Origin: Myxococcota bacterium
GTDB taxonomy: Bacteria; Myxococcota; XYA12-FULL-58-9; JALHOP01
Direction of reading: 5' to 3'
DNA: 64,000 nt
Assembly: GCA_022842935.1 (NCBI GenBank)
Contig: JALHOP010000002.1
Span: forward strand, 62,001 to 126,000
This document shows positions 41,636-51,978 of this stretch, one piece after another. The notes beneath the pieces are model-generated. The model was not told the origin of the DNA, ran no database searches, and was given only the letters and a program-made list of their open reading frames with translations. Every line of letters begins with the position of its first letter. Position 1 is the first letter of the stretch. The position numbers and the translations under genes are program-made.

Positions 41636-42133
41636 TCAGCGTCGACGCGAGCGACGGCCTGACTTCGGGGGCGCCGTGTTGCTGCCGCGCGTCTCATTCT
41701 TCTTGATCTCATCGCGAAGGCGACGTTCGGCGTCCGCTTGAGCACGCAACGTGTCCTCGAGTGCTACCGACTTCTGCGCGAGCGACGCTGTCAGGCGAGC
41801 GCGAGCCGCATCGAGGTCGCCAAGTTCCTCGGCAAGCGTATCTTCGTGGGCCCGCGCATTCTTGAGGTCGTCGGCGAGCCTCTGCTTCTCGATACGCAAC
41901 GCCCGTACTTCGTCGTACATGGGGAACCCATACAGGAGAACGGTTGCCGTGCACGCGGTGACCAGCACGCCGAAGAGGATCCAGCCCCATCCACCCCCTG
42001 ACGGAGTGGTCTCCGCTGTAGCGGGTGATTCGCCGAGGTCAGCATCTTCCTCGAGAATCTCGAAGTCTTCGGTGACGAGCAGTGGCTCGTCGCCGGGATC
42101 CGTCACTTCGGTGAAGCGCTGCGGACTCGCCAT
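41636..42133 (-). CDS. Single-pass membrane protein with coiled coil
   Basis: 165 residues: an acidic N-terminus (about 1-48), one membrane helix (about 50-72, WGWILFGVLVTACTATVLLYGF) and a long coiled coil (about 77-145, EVRALRIEKQRLADDLKNA and further heptads), ending in a basic Arg-rich tail. No enzymatic domain. It could be a scaffold or envelope protein. Start at 42133 chosen for the shorter frame beginning MASPQRF. Confidence 0.7.
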   Translation of the reverse strand: MASPQRFTEVTDPGDEPLLVTEDFEILEEDADLGESPATAETTPSGGGWGWILFGVLVTACTATVLLYGFPMYDEVRALRIEKQRLADDLKNARAHEDTLAEELGDLDAARARLTASLAQKSVALEDTLRAQADAERRLRDEIKKNETRGSNTAPPKSGRRSRRR

Positions 42134-42269
42134 CGAGAGAAGCGTAGCGCACACGCGCGCCCCCTTCCCGTCCCCGAGGGAGAAAAGCTTGGGGAGGCGC
42201 CGCTACCTACGACCACACGGGCTTACGTGCGCTGGCGCGATAGCCGTCGGTCGACAGGTGACGCAGCGC

Positions 42270-44927
42270 TCACCAGCGGATCGGTGCTGCGAGGGCGTCC
42301 CAGAAAATCCATCGGTAGAGCTCACGGCGCGGATGATAACCGCGCTCGCGCCCCAGCTCTGCCTCGGTCGTGGGGTCGAGGACGTGAAGCATTCCGGAAG
42401 CGCTCGCGACCGCGACGCGCTTGGACACGGGGTCGTAGTCGAAAGCATGGAGCGCCGAGCCGAGGAGCTGCGTGAATACCGGCTTCCCCCCACTCAGGGC
42501 CGATGCATGTGACCAACCCGCGCCGCCAATCCATGCGACAGGCTCCTGGAGGCCGAACAGCTCGCCCGGCATGAGAGCGATGCCGTAGGCGCGCAGAAAC
42601 TCGTCAGTCGCTGGCGACTCGTCGTCGTCATCACTGCCGAGGGACGCCACGTCCCGCGCAAGGGTGATGCCGTTCTCCATGTGACGCGAATTGGAGAGGA
42701 CGCGCCGCGCGTCATCGGTGAACTTGACGAGATACGGGTAGTCACTGCGGGCCGCGATCGTCCCGAGAGGCTCGAGCACGCCTCCCGCGACGCGGTCGAC
42801 GTAGTGCCCTTCCATGGAGTCCTGCCAGCCATAAGCAACGAGCTTGCCGTCTGGAGAGATCGCGGCGTGTGTGCGGTCGATGCCAATCGCACCGACCATG
42901 GCGGCGCGAAGCTCGGCGTAGGTACCAACCTTGATGCCACAATTGTCGGCATCGTCACCGCCGTCGTCGTCCGCTTCTCCGCCCTCGTCCTCGTCCTCGT
43001 CCTCTTCTTCTTCTTCTTCTTCGTCGTCGTCGTCGTCGTCTTCGTCTTCGTCTTCGTCGGTTGCGTCGCCGACCCCTGGACGCGGAGCAAGCTGCGTCCA
43101 GACGGCGAGCTGCAGCAGCCAGATTCCGATCACGTCGCTCGCAAGGACCACGCTCGTGCCGTCGTTGGCGACATCGAGGGTCTCCACGCTAGAGGGGTCG
43201 ACAGTCACACCCTCGGGCCAAGGGATCGTCTTCCGTGGCTCGCCGCCGAGGCCGCGCGTGACGATGAGCCCTTCCGCTTTGGCGAGCACGAGCCAGCGAC
43301 GGTCGCGCGAGATCGCGAAAGCGCTCACGCCCTCGAGCACCTCGACCGCGTCTCCATTGAGGTGCAGCACCTCGTCGCCCCGCCGCACGAGGAAGCGGTC
43401 GGCTCCGAGGATCACCACGGCGCGAAGGCCGGTCTCGTTCATGTGCGGGATGAAGGGTCCGTGCGCTGGGTCGAGCTCGGTGCGCGCTTTGCGCCACTCT
43501 CCAGCAGCGTTGAGCGCAACGACCCGGGCGAGGACGGCGTTCGCGAGCGCCTCGGAGCGCTCGTCTTCGGCGAAGTCCTCATCAGAGGACCCGTCTTCAT
43601 CGATGATTGTCTCGAACGCCTTGCAGACGGCCGCGTTCTTCTTGCGGCCTTCAAGGTTCCATTGGGTGAGGTCCATCTTTACCTCGAAGGCGGCGGCAAA
43701 ATCGGGAAGGTCGAAAAGCGGGGCGAGATCGGCGTCTGTCCGCATGGACGCGAGCTTGTCGTAGCCGTGGCGCGCGGCGTTGCGTATGGCCTCGAGAGCC
43801 TTGGCGTGCTGGCCGATGCGCACCCAGGCACAAGCGCTGTTGTGGAAGATGTTGGGATTGCGGGGACCGATCGCGTCACACAACGCGAGCAGCTCGGCCG
43901 CGTCGCCTGGGATCGGCTCGACATACTGCAACCCGTGCGCGAGATTGTTGTAGGCGGTGAGCGACTTGTCCGTGGCTTTGACGATGCGCCGCAAGAGATC
44001 GACCGCCTCCGCATAGCGCTTCTGGCCGAGGTCGTTCACGGCGGTGATCTCGAGCGCCACGATCTTCTCGCCCAAGACCTGACTCACCTGGTCGAAGACA
44101 TCCATCGAGCGCGTGAGGTAAGCCGCGACGGCAAGCTTCTGGAGTGCTGAATCCAAGCCATTCGCGCGGATCACCTTCGCGAGCGCGACTACGGTATGCA
44201 TGACGCGCAACGACGCGGCCGAGCGCGAGGCGCTCTGGGGCTCGGGCGCTACCTCATCGAGCGCTTGAACGAGCTCGTCGGCGAGCTCCTGGTTCTCTTC
44301 TTGAATGACCCAGGCATTCAGGTGGTCACCGCGCTCTACCGCCTCGGTGAAGCGTGAAAGCAATGCTTGCCTCTGGAGCGCCTCTTGAGATGGACCGCTA
44401 TAGCCGTCTTCGCGCTCGGGAATGCCCACGAAGCCGAAGATCACGAAACCCGCACGCTCGTCTTCGTCGAGCTCCTGGATCTCGCTATAGTAGAGCATTG
44501 GGTGCGGCATGGTCGCGATGGCTCCCTCGACCTCGTCCCACGCCTCGCTGTCATGATGATGCGTGTCCGTGACGCTTGGCCCCGAGAAGACCCGCATCGA
44601 GGCCTGATCGACACTGCCGGTGAACCCGTAGTGGATGACTTCGGTGTCGAGCTGCAACGCTAGCTCTTGGGCGAGCTCCTCGCTCGCGGTGTACTGCTCG
44701 CTGTCGTAGACAGCGACCCAGGTGCGGCCGCTGTCATCCGCAGTAGGCGGGCACACGGCATAGCCAAGCTTGCCGGTGTCCTCGAGCCCGAGTGACTCGT
44801 ATTCGAGAACATCGTCTTCGGCTGGCGCGGGCTTGCCCCCTTGCCGCGCCCAGAAGGCCTTGGTCACGCGAACGACGCGTGACTGGTCACCAGTCAGAAC
44901 ATAAATGCCGCCGACGTGTAGGCTCAC
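42270..44927 (-). CDS. TPR-like and propeller-like protein with acidic tract
   Basis: 885 residues. The middle (about 250-440) contains helical repeats of TPR type (KRYAEAVDLLRRIVKATDKSLTAYNNLAHGL). The C-terminal part (about 480-885) has blade-like repeats (ISRDRRWLVLAKAEGLIV, SPDGKLVAYGWQDS, VAVASASGMLHVLDP) as in WD40/YVTN propellers, broken at about 620-660 by a run of almost only Asp/Glu. No signal peptide. Function unknown; it may be a cytoplasmic scaffold. The codon pattern of the acidic stretch (GAC/GAG repeats) is simple-sequence DNA and prone to length change. Confidence 0.75.
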   Translation of the reverse strand: MSLHVGGIYVLTGDQSRVVRVTKAFWARQGGKPAPAEDDVLEYESLGLEDTGKLGYAVCPPTADDSGRTWVAVYDSEQYTASEELAQELALQLDTEVIHYGFTGSVDQASMRVFSGPSVTDTHHHDSEAWDEVEGAIATMPHPMLYYSEIQELDEDERAGFVIFGFVGIPEREDGYSGPSQEALQRQALLSRFTEAVERGDHLNAWVIQEENQELADELVQALDEVAPEPQSASRSAASLRVMHTVVALAKVIRANGLDSALQKLAVAAYLTRSMDVFDQVSQVLGEKIVALEITAVNDLGQKRYAEAVDLLRRIVKATDKSLTAYNNLAHGLQYVEPIPGDAAELLALCDAIGPRNPNIFHNSACAWVRIGQHAKALEAIRNAARHGYDKLASMRTDADLAPLFDLPDFAAAFEVKMDLTQWNLEGRKKNAAVCKAFETIIDEDGSSDEDFAEDERSEALANAVLARVVALNAAGEWRKARTELDPAHGPFIPHMNETGLRAVVILGADRFLVRRGDEVLHLNGDAVEVLEGVSAFAISRDRRWLVLAKAEGLIVTRGLGGEPRKTIPWPEGVTVDPSSVETLDVANDGTSVVLASDVIGIWLLQLAVWTQLAPRPGVGDATDEDEDEDDDDDDEEEEEEEDEDEDEGGEADDDGGDDADNCGIKVGTYAELRAAMVGAIGIDRTHAAISPDGKLVAYGWQDSMEGHYVDRVAGGVLEPLGTIAARSDYPYLVKFTDDARRVLSNSRHMENGITLARDVASLGSDDDDESPATDEFLRAYGIALMPGELFGLQEPVAWIGGAGWSHASALSGGKPVFTQLLGSALHAFDYDPVSKRVAVASASGMLHVLDPTTEAELGRERGYHPRRELYRWIFWDALAAPIRW

Positions 44928-44994
44928 GGCGACGACGATAGCGGGTTCTTGCTAGCCCAAGAAGATGGTCGTCGCGAATCATCGTGACTGGGCG

Positions 44995-46017
44995 TCATGG
45001 CGCGACCCAGCCTTCGGACAAGCGCGGCAGCAAGTAGCTCCGAATATCGGCGTCGGTACCCGGAAACTCGCCAGCGTCGTCATAGTGGTTGCCCTCGACC
45101 TCGACCTTCACGGCCGGATATCCGGCGTCGACGAGCGCTTGAAACTCAGCGCGCACTCCGGCGATCGGGTAGGTCGTGTCGCCAATATGCGCCAGGTGGT
45201 AGACGTTGAACTTCCACGTCGCCGCGGCAAGCGAATCGCTCTGCGACGCTCCGGTATCGCGGAATGGCGAGGTGTTGGTGGCCAAGACACCCGCGTAGGC
45301 AAGAGAGTCATAAAACGCCATGCGGTACGCGAGGTCGCCGCCCGACGAGTAGCCACCCAGCACGACCCGCTTGGGGTCGATGTTGAAGTGCTTGCGCAGC
45401 TCGGTCAGGGCATTGCGGACCGTCGAGGGGTCGTTGCTCATCGACCAGCAGCCATTTTCGGCGCCGCCCGGAGCCAAAGTGATCCAGGTCTGCCCTGCGC
45501 CCCCTGGCGAGACATTGTAGACGTCGTACTGACTGTAGCCACCGCAGCCGTGGAGCCACACGAAGAGGTGGATGGGGGTCTGGTGGGTTGGGTCGTAGCT
45601 CGCGGGCACAGTCACGTAGTTCGTGAACCCACTGTCGTAGGTGAGGACCGCGTCGGCGGTGTACGCAAGCGGTGCCGATGGCGTGCTGCTGACAGCAATC
45701 GTGACCTCAGCCGTCGTCGTCCCAACCCCATTCGTCGCCGTCAGAGTGAATACCGTCGTCGTAGTGGGCGTGACCGCGAGGCTCGTGCCTGTCACGGTCT
45801 CGCCGTTGACGCGCAAGGTTCCGTTGTCGACGGTCCAAGCGAGAGTGCTCGTGGCGCCGAAGTCGAGGCGCGCGGGCGAAGCCGTGAAGCTCGATATCAC
45901 CGGAGCGGCTGTCACCAACGCGTCGTCGTCGTTTTCGTCGTCACTGTCGTCACCGCACGCATGCAAACCCACGACGACGAGCGTCAACCCCAGCGAACAC
46001 CACAATTCTCGCTTCAT
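44995..46017 (-). CDS. Esterase/PHB-depolymerase-like lipoprotein
   Basis: 340 residues. Lipoprotein signal with Cys21 (LTLVVVGLHAC), an Asp/Glu-rich spacer, an Ig-like domain (about 38-110, with TSTLAWTVDNGTLRVNGETV) and an alpha/beta-hydrolase domain: HGCGGYSQ (oxyanion loop), nucleophile elbow GGYSSGGD, and a His near the end in VEVEGNHYDDAG. It resembles feruloyl esterase/PHB depolymerase-type enzymes, exposed on the outer surface or periplasm. Substrate unknown. Lies downstream of EF-G beyond a strong terminator. Confidence 0.8.
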   Translation of the reverse strand: MKRELWCSLGLTLVVVGLHACGDDSDDENDDDALVTAAPVISSFTASPARLDFGATSTLAWTVDNGTLRVNGETVTGTSLAVTPTTTTVFTLTATNGVGTTTAEVTIAVSSTPSAPLAYTADAVLTYDSGFTNYVTVPASYDPTHQTPIHLFVWLHGCGGYSQYDVYNVSPGGAGQTWITLAPGGAENGCWSMSNDPSTVRNALTELRKHFNIDPKRVVLGGYSSGGDLAYRMAFYDSLAYAGVLATNTSPFRDTGASQSDSLAAATWKFNVYHLAHIGDTTYPIAGVRAEFQALVDAGYPAVKVEVEGNHYDDAGEFPGTDADIRSYLLPRLSEGWVAP

Positions 46018-46025
46018 GTTCCCCC

Positions 46026-46072
46026 AAAAAACACGACGGCCGCCGAGCGAAGTTAGATTCGGTCGGCGGCCG
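46026..46072 (-). terminator. Rho-independent terminator after EF-G
   Basis: A 10-bp perfect stem, CGGCCGCCGA (46037-46046) with TCGGCGGCCG (46063-46072), followed on the minus strand by six T (46026-46031), 27 bp after the EF-G stop. Confidence 0.85.
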
Positions 46073-46098
46073 CCAAGTTGAACCGTGTGCAGAGAAAG

Positions 46099-48228
46099 CT
46101 ACTTGCGCGCTTCCGCGGCCAGTTTCTCTTTGTGCTTCTTGATCATCTCTTCTTGCTCGAGGCGCGGCAGAGCCTGGTACTTGGCGAACTCCATGGTGAA
46201 GTTGCCTTTGCCCTGAGTGCCCGAGCGCAGGTCGGTCGAGTAACCGAACATCGAGTTCAGCGGGATCTCTGCGATGACAGTGAAGTCGCTGTCCTGCGTG
46301 AAGGTCTCGAGGATGACGCCGCGCTTCTGGTTCACCTGGCCGACGACCGCGCCCTGGAACTCCGCCGGGGCAACGACCTCGACCTTCATGATCGGCTCGA
46401 GGATAACCGGCTTCGCGCGCTCGTAACCTTCGCGGAAGCCCATGAGAGCCGCCGTCTTGAAGGCGTTTTCGGACGAGTCGACCGCGTGGGAAAGACCGTC
46501 GTTGATGAGCGCGCGAACGCCGACCACCGGGAAGCCGATGAGCGAGCCCTTCTTGATCGCTTCCTTGAAGCCCTTGTCGCACGCTGGGATGAACTCGCGC
46601 GGAATCGAGCCACCGACGATGTCGTCGACGAACTCGTAGGTCTCGACCGCTTCAGCGGGCAGCGGCTCGAGGTAACCGCAGACGCGGGCGAACTGACCCG
46701 AGCCACCGGTTTGCTTCTTGTGCGTGTACGCGAACTCACCGCGCTGGGTGATAGTCTCGCGATAAGCGACCTGCGGCTTACCGGCGATGACCTCGCAGTT
46801 GTACTCGCGCTTCATGCGCTCCATGTAAATGTCGAGGTGGAGCTCGCCCATGCCGCTGATGATGGTCTCTTGCGACTCTTCATCTTGGTGGACGCGGAAC
46901 GTCGGGTCTTCCTTCGTGAAGCGGTTGAGCGCCTTCGAGAAGTTTGCTTCGCCGTTGCGATCCTTGGGCTTGACCGCGAGCGAGATGACCGCCGCCGGCA
47001 CGTGCATCGACACGAGGGTGACGTTCACCTTGCCGTCGGTGAAGGTCTCACCGGACGAAGCCTCGACGCCGTAGAACGCAACGATGTCGCCGGGCGTCGC
47101 CTGCTGGATCTCCTCACGCTCGTCCGAGTGCATACGGAACATGCGCGGCAAGCGCACCTTACGCATCTGGTTCGAGGTGTTGATGATGGTGTCGCCGCTC
47201 TTCACCGTGCCCTGGTAGATGCGGAAGTAGGTGAGCTGACCGTACTTGTCTTGCGTCAGCTTGAACGCAAGACCGATCATCGGTTTGTTCGGATCCGACT
47301 CGAGGATGATCTTCTCTTCGCCCTTCGACTGGTCGAAGGCCTCGTTGGTGACTTCCTTCGGGTTCGGCAGGTACATGCAGACGCCGTCGAGGAGGAGCTG
47401 CACACCTTTATTGCGGACAGCCGAGCCGCACATGACCGGCGTCATCTTGAGCGCAAGGGTGGCTCTACGGATAGCGGCGCGCAGCTCTTCGTCGGCGACC
47501 TCTTCACCCGAGAGGAACTTCTCGGCGAGCTGGTCATCAACCTCGGCGACGCCCTCGATGATCTCGAGGCGACGGGCCGCGGCGGCGTCCTTGAATTCGG
47601 CAGGCACTTCTTCGATGCGGATGTTTTCGCCGTTTTCGCCATCGAAGTAGTACGCCTTCTGCGTGACCGCATCGATGATGCCGGCAAACTTGTCTTCCTG
47701 GCCGATCGGCACCTGCAGCTTGACCGGATGGTGGCCGAGCTTCTCCTTGAGCATCTCGGCGACGCGGTCGTAGTTCGCGCCAGGGTTGTCCATCTTGTTG
47801 ACGTAAGCGATACGCGGAACGCGGTAGCGCTTCATCTGGCGGTCGACGGTAATCGACTGCGACTGAACGCCCTTGCCCGAGTCGAGCACCAAGATAGCGC
47901 CGTCGAGAACGCGCAAAGCGCGCTCGACTTCGATGGTGAAGTCGACGTGCCCGGGGGTGTCGATGATGTTGATGTTGTGCTCGCGCAGATGCTCCTTCGA
48001 GCCCTTCCAGACGCAGTACGTCGCGGCGGACTGGATGGTGATGCCCTTCTCGCGCTCGAGGTCCATCGAGTCCATCTTGGCGCCGACACCGTCCTTGCCG
48101 CGGACTTCGTGAATGGCGTGGATGCGGCCCGTGTAGAAGAGGACACGCTCGGTGAGGGTCGTCTTGCCCGAGTCGATGTGAGCCGAGATGCCGATATTAC
48201 GGATGTATTCGATGGGAATGTTCGCCAT
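46099..48228 (-). CDS. fusA: Elongation factor G, spdEFG1-like
   Basis: 709 residues, full-length EF-G: GTPase domain with [20 protein letters not shown] and NKMD, domain II, and domains III-V to the basic C-terminus. The switch region reads [32 protein letters not shown] rather than the bacterial GxxHKIGEV form, as in mitochondrial EFG1 and the spirochaete/planctomycete/deltaproteobacterial spdEFG1. Such genomes usually have a second EF-G, so this one may be specialised for translocation. Start at 48228 matches the family; the upstream frame extension has no homology. Confidence 0.93.
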   Translation of the reverse strand: MANIPIEYIRNIGISAHIDSGKTTLTERVLFYTGRIHAIHEVRGKDGVGAKMDSMDLEREKGITIQSAATYCVWKGSKEHLREHNINIIDTPGHVDFTIEVERALRVLDGAILVLDSGKGVQSQSITVDRQMKRYRVPRIAYVNKMDNPGANYDRVAEMLKEKLGHHPVKLQVPIGQEDKFAGIIDAVTQKAYYFDGENGENIRIEEVPAEFKDAAAARRLEIIEGVAEVDDQLAEKFLSGEEVADEELRAAIRRATLALKMTPVMCGSAVRNKGVQLLLDGVCMYLPNPKEVTNEAFDQSKGEEKIILESDPNKPMIGLAFKLTQDKYGQLTYFRIYQGTVKSGDTIINTSNQMRKVRLPRMFRMHSDEREEIQQATPGDIVAFYGVEASSGETFTDGKVNVTLVSMHVPAAVISLAVKPKDRNGEANFSKALNRFTKEDPTFRVHQDEESQETIISGMGELHLDIYMERMKREYNCEVIAGKPQVAYRETITQRGEFAYTHKKQTGGSGQFARVCGYLEPLPAEAVETYEFVDDIVGGSIPREFIPACDKGFKEAIKKGSLIGFPVVGVRALINDGLSHAVDSSENAFKTAALMGFREGYERAKPVILEPIMKVEVVAPAEFQGAVVGQVNQKRGVILETFTQDSDFTVIAEIPLNSMFGYSTDLRSGTQGKGNFTMEFAKYQALPRLEQEEMIKKHKEKLAAEARK

Positions 48229-48422
48229 GGGAGGCGCCCGATACACGAATCTCGGGATTTTGAATAGGGCCTTCCCACCCACGGCTGCAAAAAGGTCGGT
48301 AGGACCCCGAAGTCGCCACCGCGAAACCCGTCGCTCGGTTGTGCCGAGCCGACGCTCGACAACGGCGTAGTACTAGGGTTCGGGGCGACTCCCGCGCGAT
48401 CGGTCGCTTGCCCTGGCGCGGG

Positions 48423-48581
48423 CTACCAGCGGCTTTTGCCAACGACGACCTTCGGCTCTTCATGGCGCGAGGTCGTGTCGACTGGGGAGCGTTGGTAGAC
48501 TTGCCAGCGTCCGCACTTGGGGCAGAGCTTGGTCTGGTCGCTGATTTTGCACCGGCAGTCGTAGCAATCAATAAGGTACAT
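48423..48581 (-). CDS. Small zinc-ribbon protein
   Basis: 52 residues: YLIDCYDCRCKISDQTKLCPKCGRW, giving Cys pairs C-x2-C and C-x2-C typical of a zinc ribbon, then a short basic tail. Such peptides are commonly annotated as hypothetical. The start at 48581 is preceded by CGAGGA. It lies upstream of EF-G on the same strand. Confidence 0.6.
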   Translation of the reverse strand: MYLIDCYDCRCKISDQTKLCPKCGRWQVYQRSPVDTTSRHEEPKVVVGKSRW

Positions 48582-48648
48582 GGTGATCCTCGTTTCGAGG
48601 GCATCATCAGGGCAGCCGATCAGCCCGTCAAAAAATCGGTTCGTGGGG

Positions 48649-51600
48649 TCAACCCGGCACGGTGACGGTGTATTCGTCGGCACCAACACACGCCGGCACG
48701 GGCTTCACGTCGCCGTCGATGTCCTGAACCGTACCGCCGCAAAGGCTCTGGTTGTTATCGCCGCAAAACGGCTGTGTCGCGTCGAGGCCGATAGCGAAGC
48801 CCAGGTTGTCGACCAAGTGCCAATCGTTGTCTTGCATGGTGTAGAGGAAGCCGTCATCGGGCCCACCAGCGAGCACGAGGATGGTGTCGAGAATGCCGCC
48901 GTTCAACTGATTCACGTTACCCATGAATCGCGGCGGCCCGAGCGCGTTGAGCGAGTCGAGCATGCCGCCGAACCTCGTTTGGTACAGTAAGGCGCCAGTA
49001 GGATTCTGCTGAAAGACGTAGTTGTTCAGGACGGACGCGAGGCTCAGGCTCGACTCGCTTTCGCGGATCACGCAGACACCAACGCCGAGACCGCAATCGC
49101 GGAAGTCGCCGAGCACCAAATTGTTGGTGAAAGTGTACGTCCCAAGTCCGCCGAAATAGACGGCCTGGGTCGACTCCGCATCGGCGACGTAGATGGTGTT
49201 GTGGACGATGTCGACGCTGCCAGGAGCTACGCCACCGGCGATCCCGTCGCGAATGCCGAGTGCCTGGCCGCCCGGAGCGCCACCCGTATGGATCCAGTTG
49301 TTGCGGATGATCACCCGCCCGACATCGCCGATGTTAACGACGCCGCCGCCGTCGATGGCGTTGGTGACCACAGGTCCGATCAAGCGATTGTTGTCGAGCC
49401 AGAGACTCGCGTTGCCAGCGCTCCCTGAAACCATGACGGCCCACTTCGGGAAGGTGCCATTGCTGGTGTCGCCCGCCTCGATGAGGAAGCCGTCGATTAG
49501 AACGTAGCCGCCGGGACCAACCTCGACCGTGCCCATAACCGCGGCGCCCGTCGCTCCCTTGAGCACGGTGTTACGCACCAGCGGGTCGCGCGACGCCAAC
49601 GCGAAGCTGCTATCGAAGCCTCCGAGGAGCTTGAGCGCCTTGGTGATGCTCACGCTCTGCCCTGTGTAGTTGCCTTCCGCGACACGCACTTGGCCGCCGG
49701 CGTCGACCGCGTCGATGGCCTCCTGGATGGAGCCGACTGGATCCTGATCGTCGCAAGGATTGCCCTGGCCAGGTAACACGCCAGCGAGAACGAAGGTGGT
49801 GGGACAGACGGCGGCGGTAACCACGATGGGGGGCGTGACCTGGCCGCTGACCTCGAGGGTCGGAGGGTTCACGGCGACCGTGATGGTTGCGCCGCCAGCA
49901 GGGCTGTCGATGACCAGGCCAGGGTACATCACGACGTTGCCGACGAAAACCGGGGTCGTGCCGTTGAGGTTGCTCCCCGCCGCGTCACCGAGGCTGAGCT
50001 CCAAAGTCAAACCGAGCGCGATGAGCTGTCGGGGGTCGGCTGCGTTGCCTTCACTGTCGAAGATCTCGACCGCCATGGCGAAAGGCTGGTTGACGCCCAC
50101 GACCGGGGGGGGCGCCTGGATGATGCCAAGCGCGTAGGGGTTGCCCGGCGTGACGGTGATGGGCTGGCTGGTCCCGAAGTGTGCCGCCGCATAGTCAGCC
50201 TCGAGCCTCCAGGTGCCCACGAGACGGCACGTCAACTGCTGAGTGAGCTCGCCGTTCATCGCGAAGTCGATGGTGAAAATGCCGTTGCACCCCCCAGGGC
50301 TCGCCACTGTGACCGTGCCTACGAAGGTGTTGACGAGCGTGTTGGCGGCATCGACAGCGCGTACCGTCACGTCGAACGGCTGGCCCGCGCTCACGCTCGT
50401 GGTCCCGAGGATGACCTCGAAGTGGTCGAGCGTGCCGGGAAGGCTGATGTTCAGGTTGACGCTATTCGAGGTGAAGTTTCCATCGGTCGCGGTGACGGTG
50501 CGCGTGCCGACACTCGAGAACTGCGCCCCCGTGAAGTCGAAACGGCCGCCGTCCGCCGGGGTGAAAACATGCGACCCGCCGTAGGTGAAGTCACCCGCTG
50601 GGAGAGGGTTGAGTGACACCGTGCCCGTGTAGTTTCTGTCCAGGTTGTTCCAGTTGTCGCGCGCGATCACGCGGAACGTGATGGCTTGCCCCGTGACGTA
50701 GTTTCCGGCGCCGATGGAGAGATCGAGCCGAAACGCGGCTGCGGCGACCACGTCGACCTCGACGGTACCCGCGACGCTGCTCTGTGTGCTCGAGCGGACA
50801 GTCAAGGTGCGTCGGCCCGCCTGGAAGAAGGTGAAAGGCAACGGCTCACCGTTGAATCCCGCCACGGCGAAACCGACCGCGATCTGGTCGTCGCTGCTGA
50901 CGACCAGCGAGCTGGGCGCCGCCGTGAGGTTGCCGAACGCGTCGACGCCGGTAACGTCGAGGTTGACACCGACGCCCGCGGTCGCGCTCGTTGGGCCAGT
51001 GACTGTGAGGCGAGTCGCTGGTCCCGCCAACACGGGTATCGTGCGTATCTCGGTTTGCAGGAGCACACCGTCGACGTCCGCCTGCGCGCGCATCACGAGA
51101 CTACCAGCCGTGGTGAAACGCACTCCCGAAAAGCGCGCAACGCCCCCGGTCGTCTGGACGACACCATTCTGGAAGCCACCATTGGCAACCGAGCTCTCGG
51201 CAACCAGCTGCACGGTGATGTCGTCGCGACTGATGGGCTGACCGATTTCGTCGATCAAGCTCACCTCGAACGGGCCGAACGTGCCGCCAGCGCTGTGAGG
51301 GCTTGGGGGACCGATGGTGAAGATCAAGCTGTTCGAGAGGTTCGCGAGGCTCAAGGTAGACTCGCCACCGAAGGAGACGGCAACGGCGCGCGTGGTCGCG
51401 AGCGGGCCGCTAAAGTCACATGTGTCGACGTCGCCACATGTGTCCGCTGGAGCGCACGACAATGTCACGCCGATGGTTGGTAGAACCTGCTCACGCGCCG
51501 CACCGGGGCTCAAGATGAACGCGGCCTCGAGCTCGGGGTTGCCCGGGGCGTTGATGGCGCAGACCGCAGTGTAGGTGTCGTCATTGACGATGCTCACCGT

Positions 51601-51978
51601 CCCGACCCGACGGACCGGCACCACCAACTCGGTCGACGGCGGGCGAATGGCTGCCTCGGCAAGACCGTGAAGAGCCGGCCGTGCCGTGGTGGTCAGCCCC
51701 CGGAAGCGAATGCTGGCCTGTGGACAGTTGGAGACCTCGGCTTCGAACGTGCCGTCATCGGCGATGTCGCCACGCTCGGTCACCTCGGAGCCGTCGACAC
51801 AAACGACCGTCAGCTCGAAGCGGTCGATGGTGACGCTCTCGACGGTCAAGGCCTGCAGAGTGCTGCCGAGTGAGACACGCAGGGTGGATTTATCGCCGGA
51901 GGAGTTGCACGCGGATAACGCAAACGCCGTGGCCAAAGTGGCCAGCAGACGAGGGCATGAGGGCATGAGCGGCAGCAT
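48649..51978 (-). CDS. Large lipoprotein with Ig-like repeats and beta-helix
   Basis: 1109 residues. Lipoprotein signal to Cys24 (LLATLATAFALSAC). From about 200 to 690 are several Ig-like/bacterial-adhesin repeats of about 100 residues (ATRLTVTGPTSATAGVGVNLDVTG; FRLDLSIGAGNYVTGQAITFRV; DHFEVILGTTSVSAGQPFDV), then a right-handed beta-helix region from about 720 (GSIQEAIDAVDAGGQVRVAEGNYTGQ, with many short G/N/V repeats), as in pectin-lyase-like proteins. Likely surface-exposed, possibly adhesive or carbohydrate-binding. No catalytic residues can be assigned. The ATG at 51966 is an alternative start. Confidence 0.8.
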   Translation of the reverse strand: MLPLMPSCPRLLATLATAFALSACNSSGDKSTLRVSLGSTLQALTVESVTIDRFELTVVCVDGSEVTERGDIADDGTFEAEVSNCPQASIRFRGLTTTARPALHGLAEAAIRPPSTELVVPVRRVGTVSIVNDDTYTAVCAINAPGNPELEAAFILSPGAAREQVLPTIGVTLSCAPADTCGDVDTCDFSGPLATTRAVAVSFGGESTLSLANLSNSLIFTIGPPSPHSAGGTFGPFEVSLIDEIGQPISRDDITVQLVAESSVANGGFQNGVVQTTGGVARFSGVRFTTAGSLVMRAQADVDGVLLQTEIRTIPVLAGPATRLTVTGPTSATAGVGVNLDVTGVDAFGNLTAAPSSLVVSSDDQIAVGFAVAGFNGEPLPFTFFQAGRRTLTVRSSTQSSVAGTVEVDVVAAAAFRLDLSIGAGNYVTGQAITFRVIARDNWNNLDRNYTGTVSLNPLPAGDFTYGGSHVFTPADGGRFDFTGAQFSSVGTRTVTATDGNFTSNSVNLNISLPGTLDHFEVILGTTSVSAGQPFDVTVRAVDAANTLVNTFVGTVTVASPGGCNGIFTIDFAMNGELTQQLTCRLVGTWRLEADYAAAHFGTSQPITVTPGNPYALGIIQAPPPVVGVNQPFAMAVEIFDSEGNAADPRQLIALGLTLELSLGDAAGSNLNGTTPVFVGNVVMYPGLVIDSPAGGATITVAVNPPTLEVSGQVTPPIVVTAAVCPTTFVLAGVLPGQGNPCDDQDPVGSIQEAIDAVDAGGQVRVAEGNYTGQSVSITKALKLLGGFDSSFALASRDPLVRNTVLKGATGAAVMGTVEVGPGGYVLIDGFLIEAGDTSNGTFPKWAVMVSGSAGNASLWLDNNRLIGPVVTNAIDGGGVVNIGDVGRVIIRNNWIHTGGAPGGQALGIRDGIAGGVAPGSVDIVHNTIYVADAESTQAVYFGGLGTYTFTNNLVLGDFRDCGLGVGVCVIRESESSLSLASVLNNYVFQQNPTGALLYQTRFGGMLDSLNALGPPRFMGNVNQLNGGILDTILVLAGGPDDGFLYTMQDNDWHLVDNLGFAIGLDATQPFCGDNNQSLCGGTVQDIDGDVKPVPACVGADEYTVTVPG

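Noticed and set aside
42681..44150. 489-codon plus-strand frame opposite the acidic-tract protein
   Set aside because: Antisense shadow; its runs of Val and Phe come from the complement of the GAC/GAG-type repeat.
46078..48267. 729-codon open frame on the plus strand opposite EF-G
   Set aside because: Shadow of the EF-G gene; composition is Arg/Asp/Leu-rich without any domain, typical of the antisense frame of a high-GC gene.
48261..48290. Sigma-70-like TTGCAG-N18-TATTCA on the minus strand before EF-G
   Set aside because: Both hexamers are poor matches and spacing is long; not enough to call a promoter.
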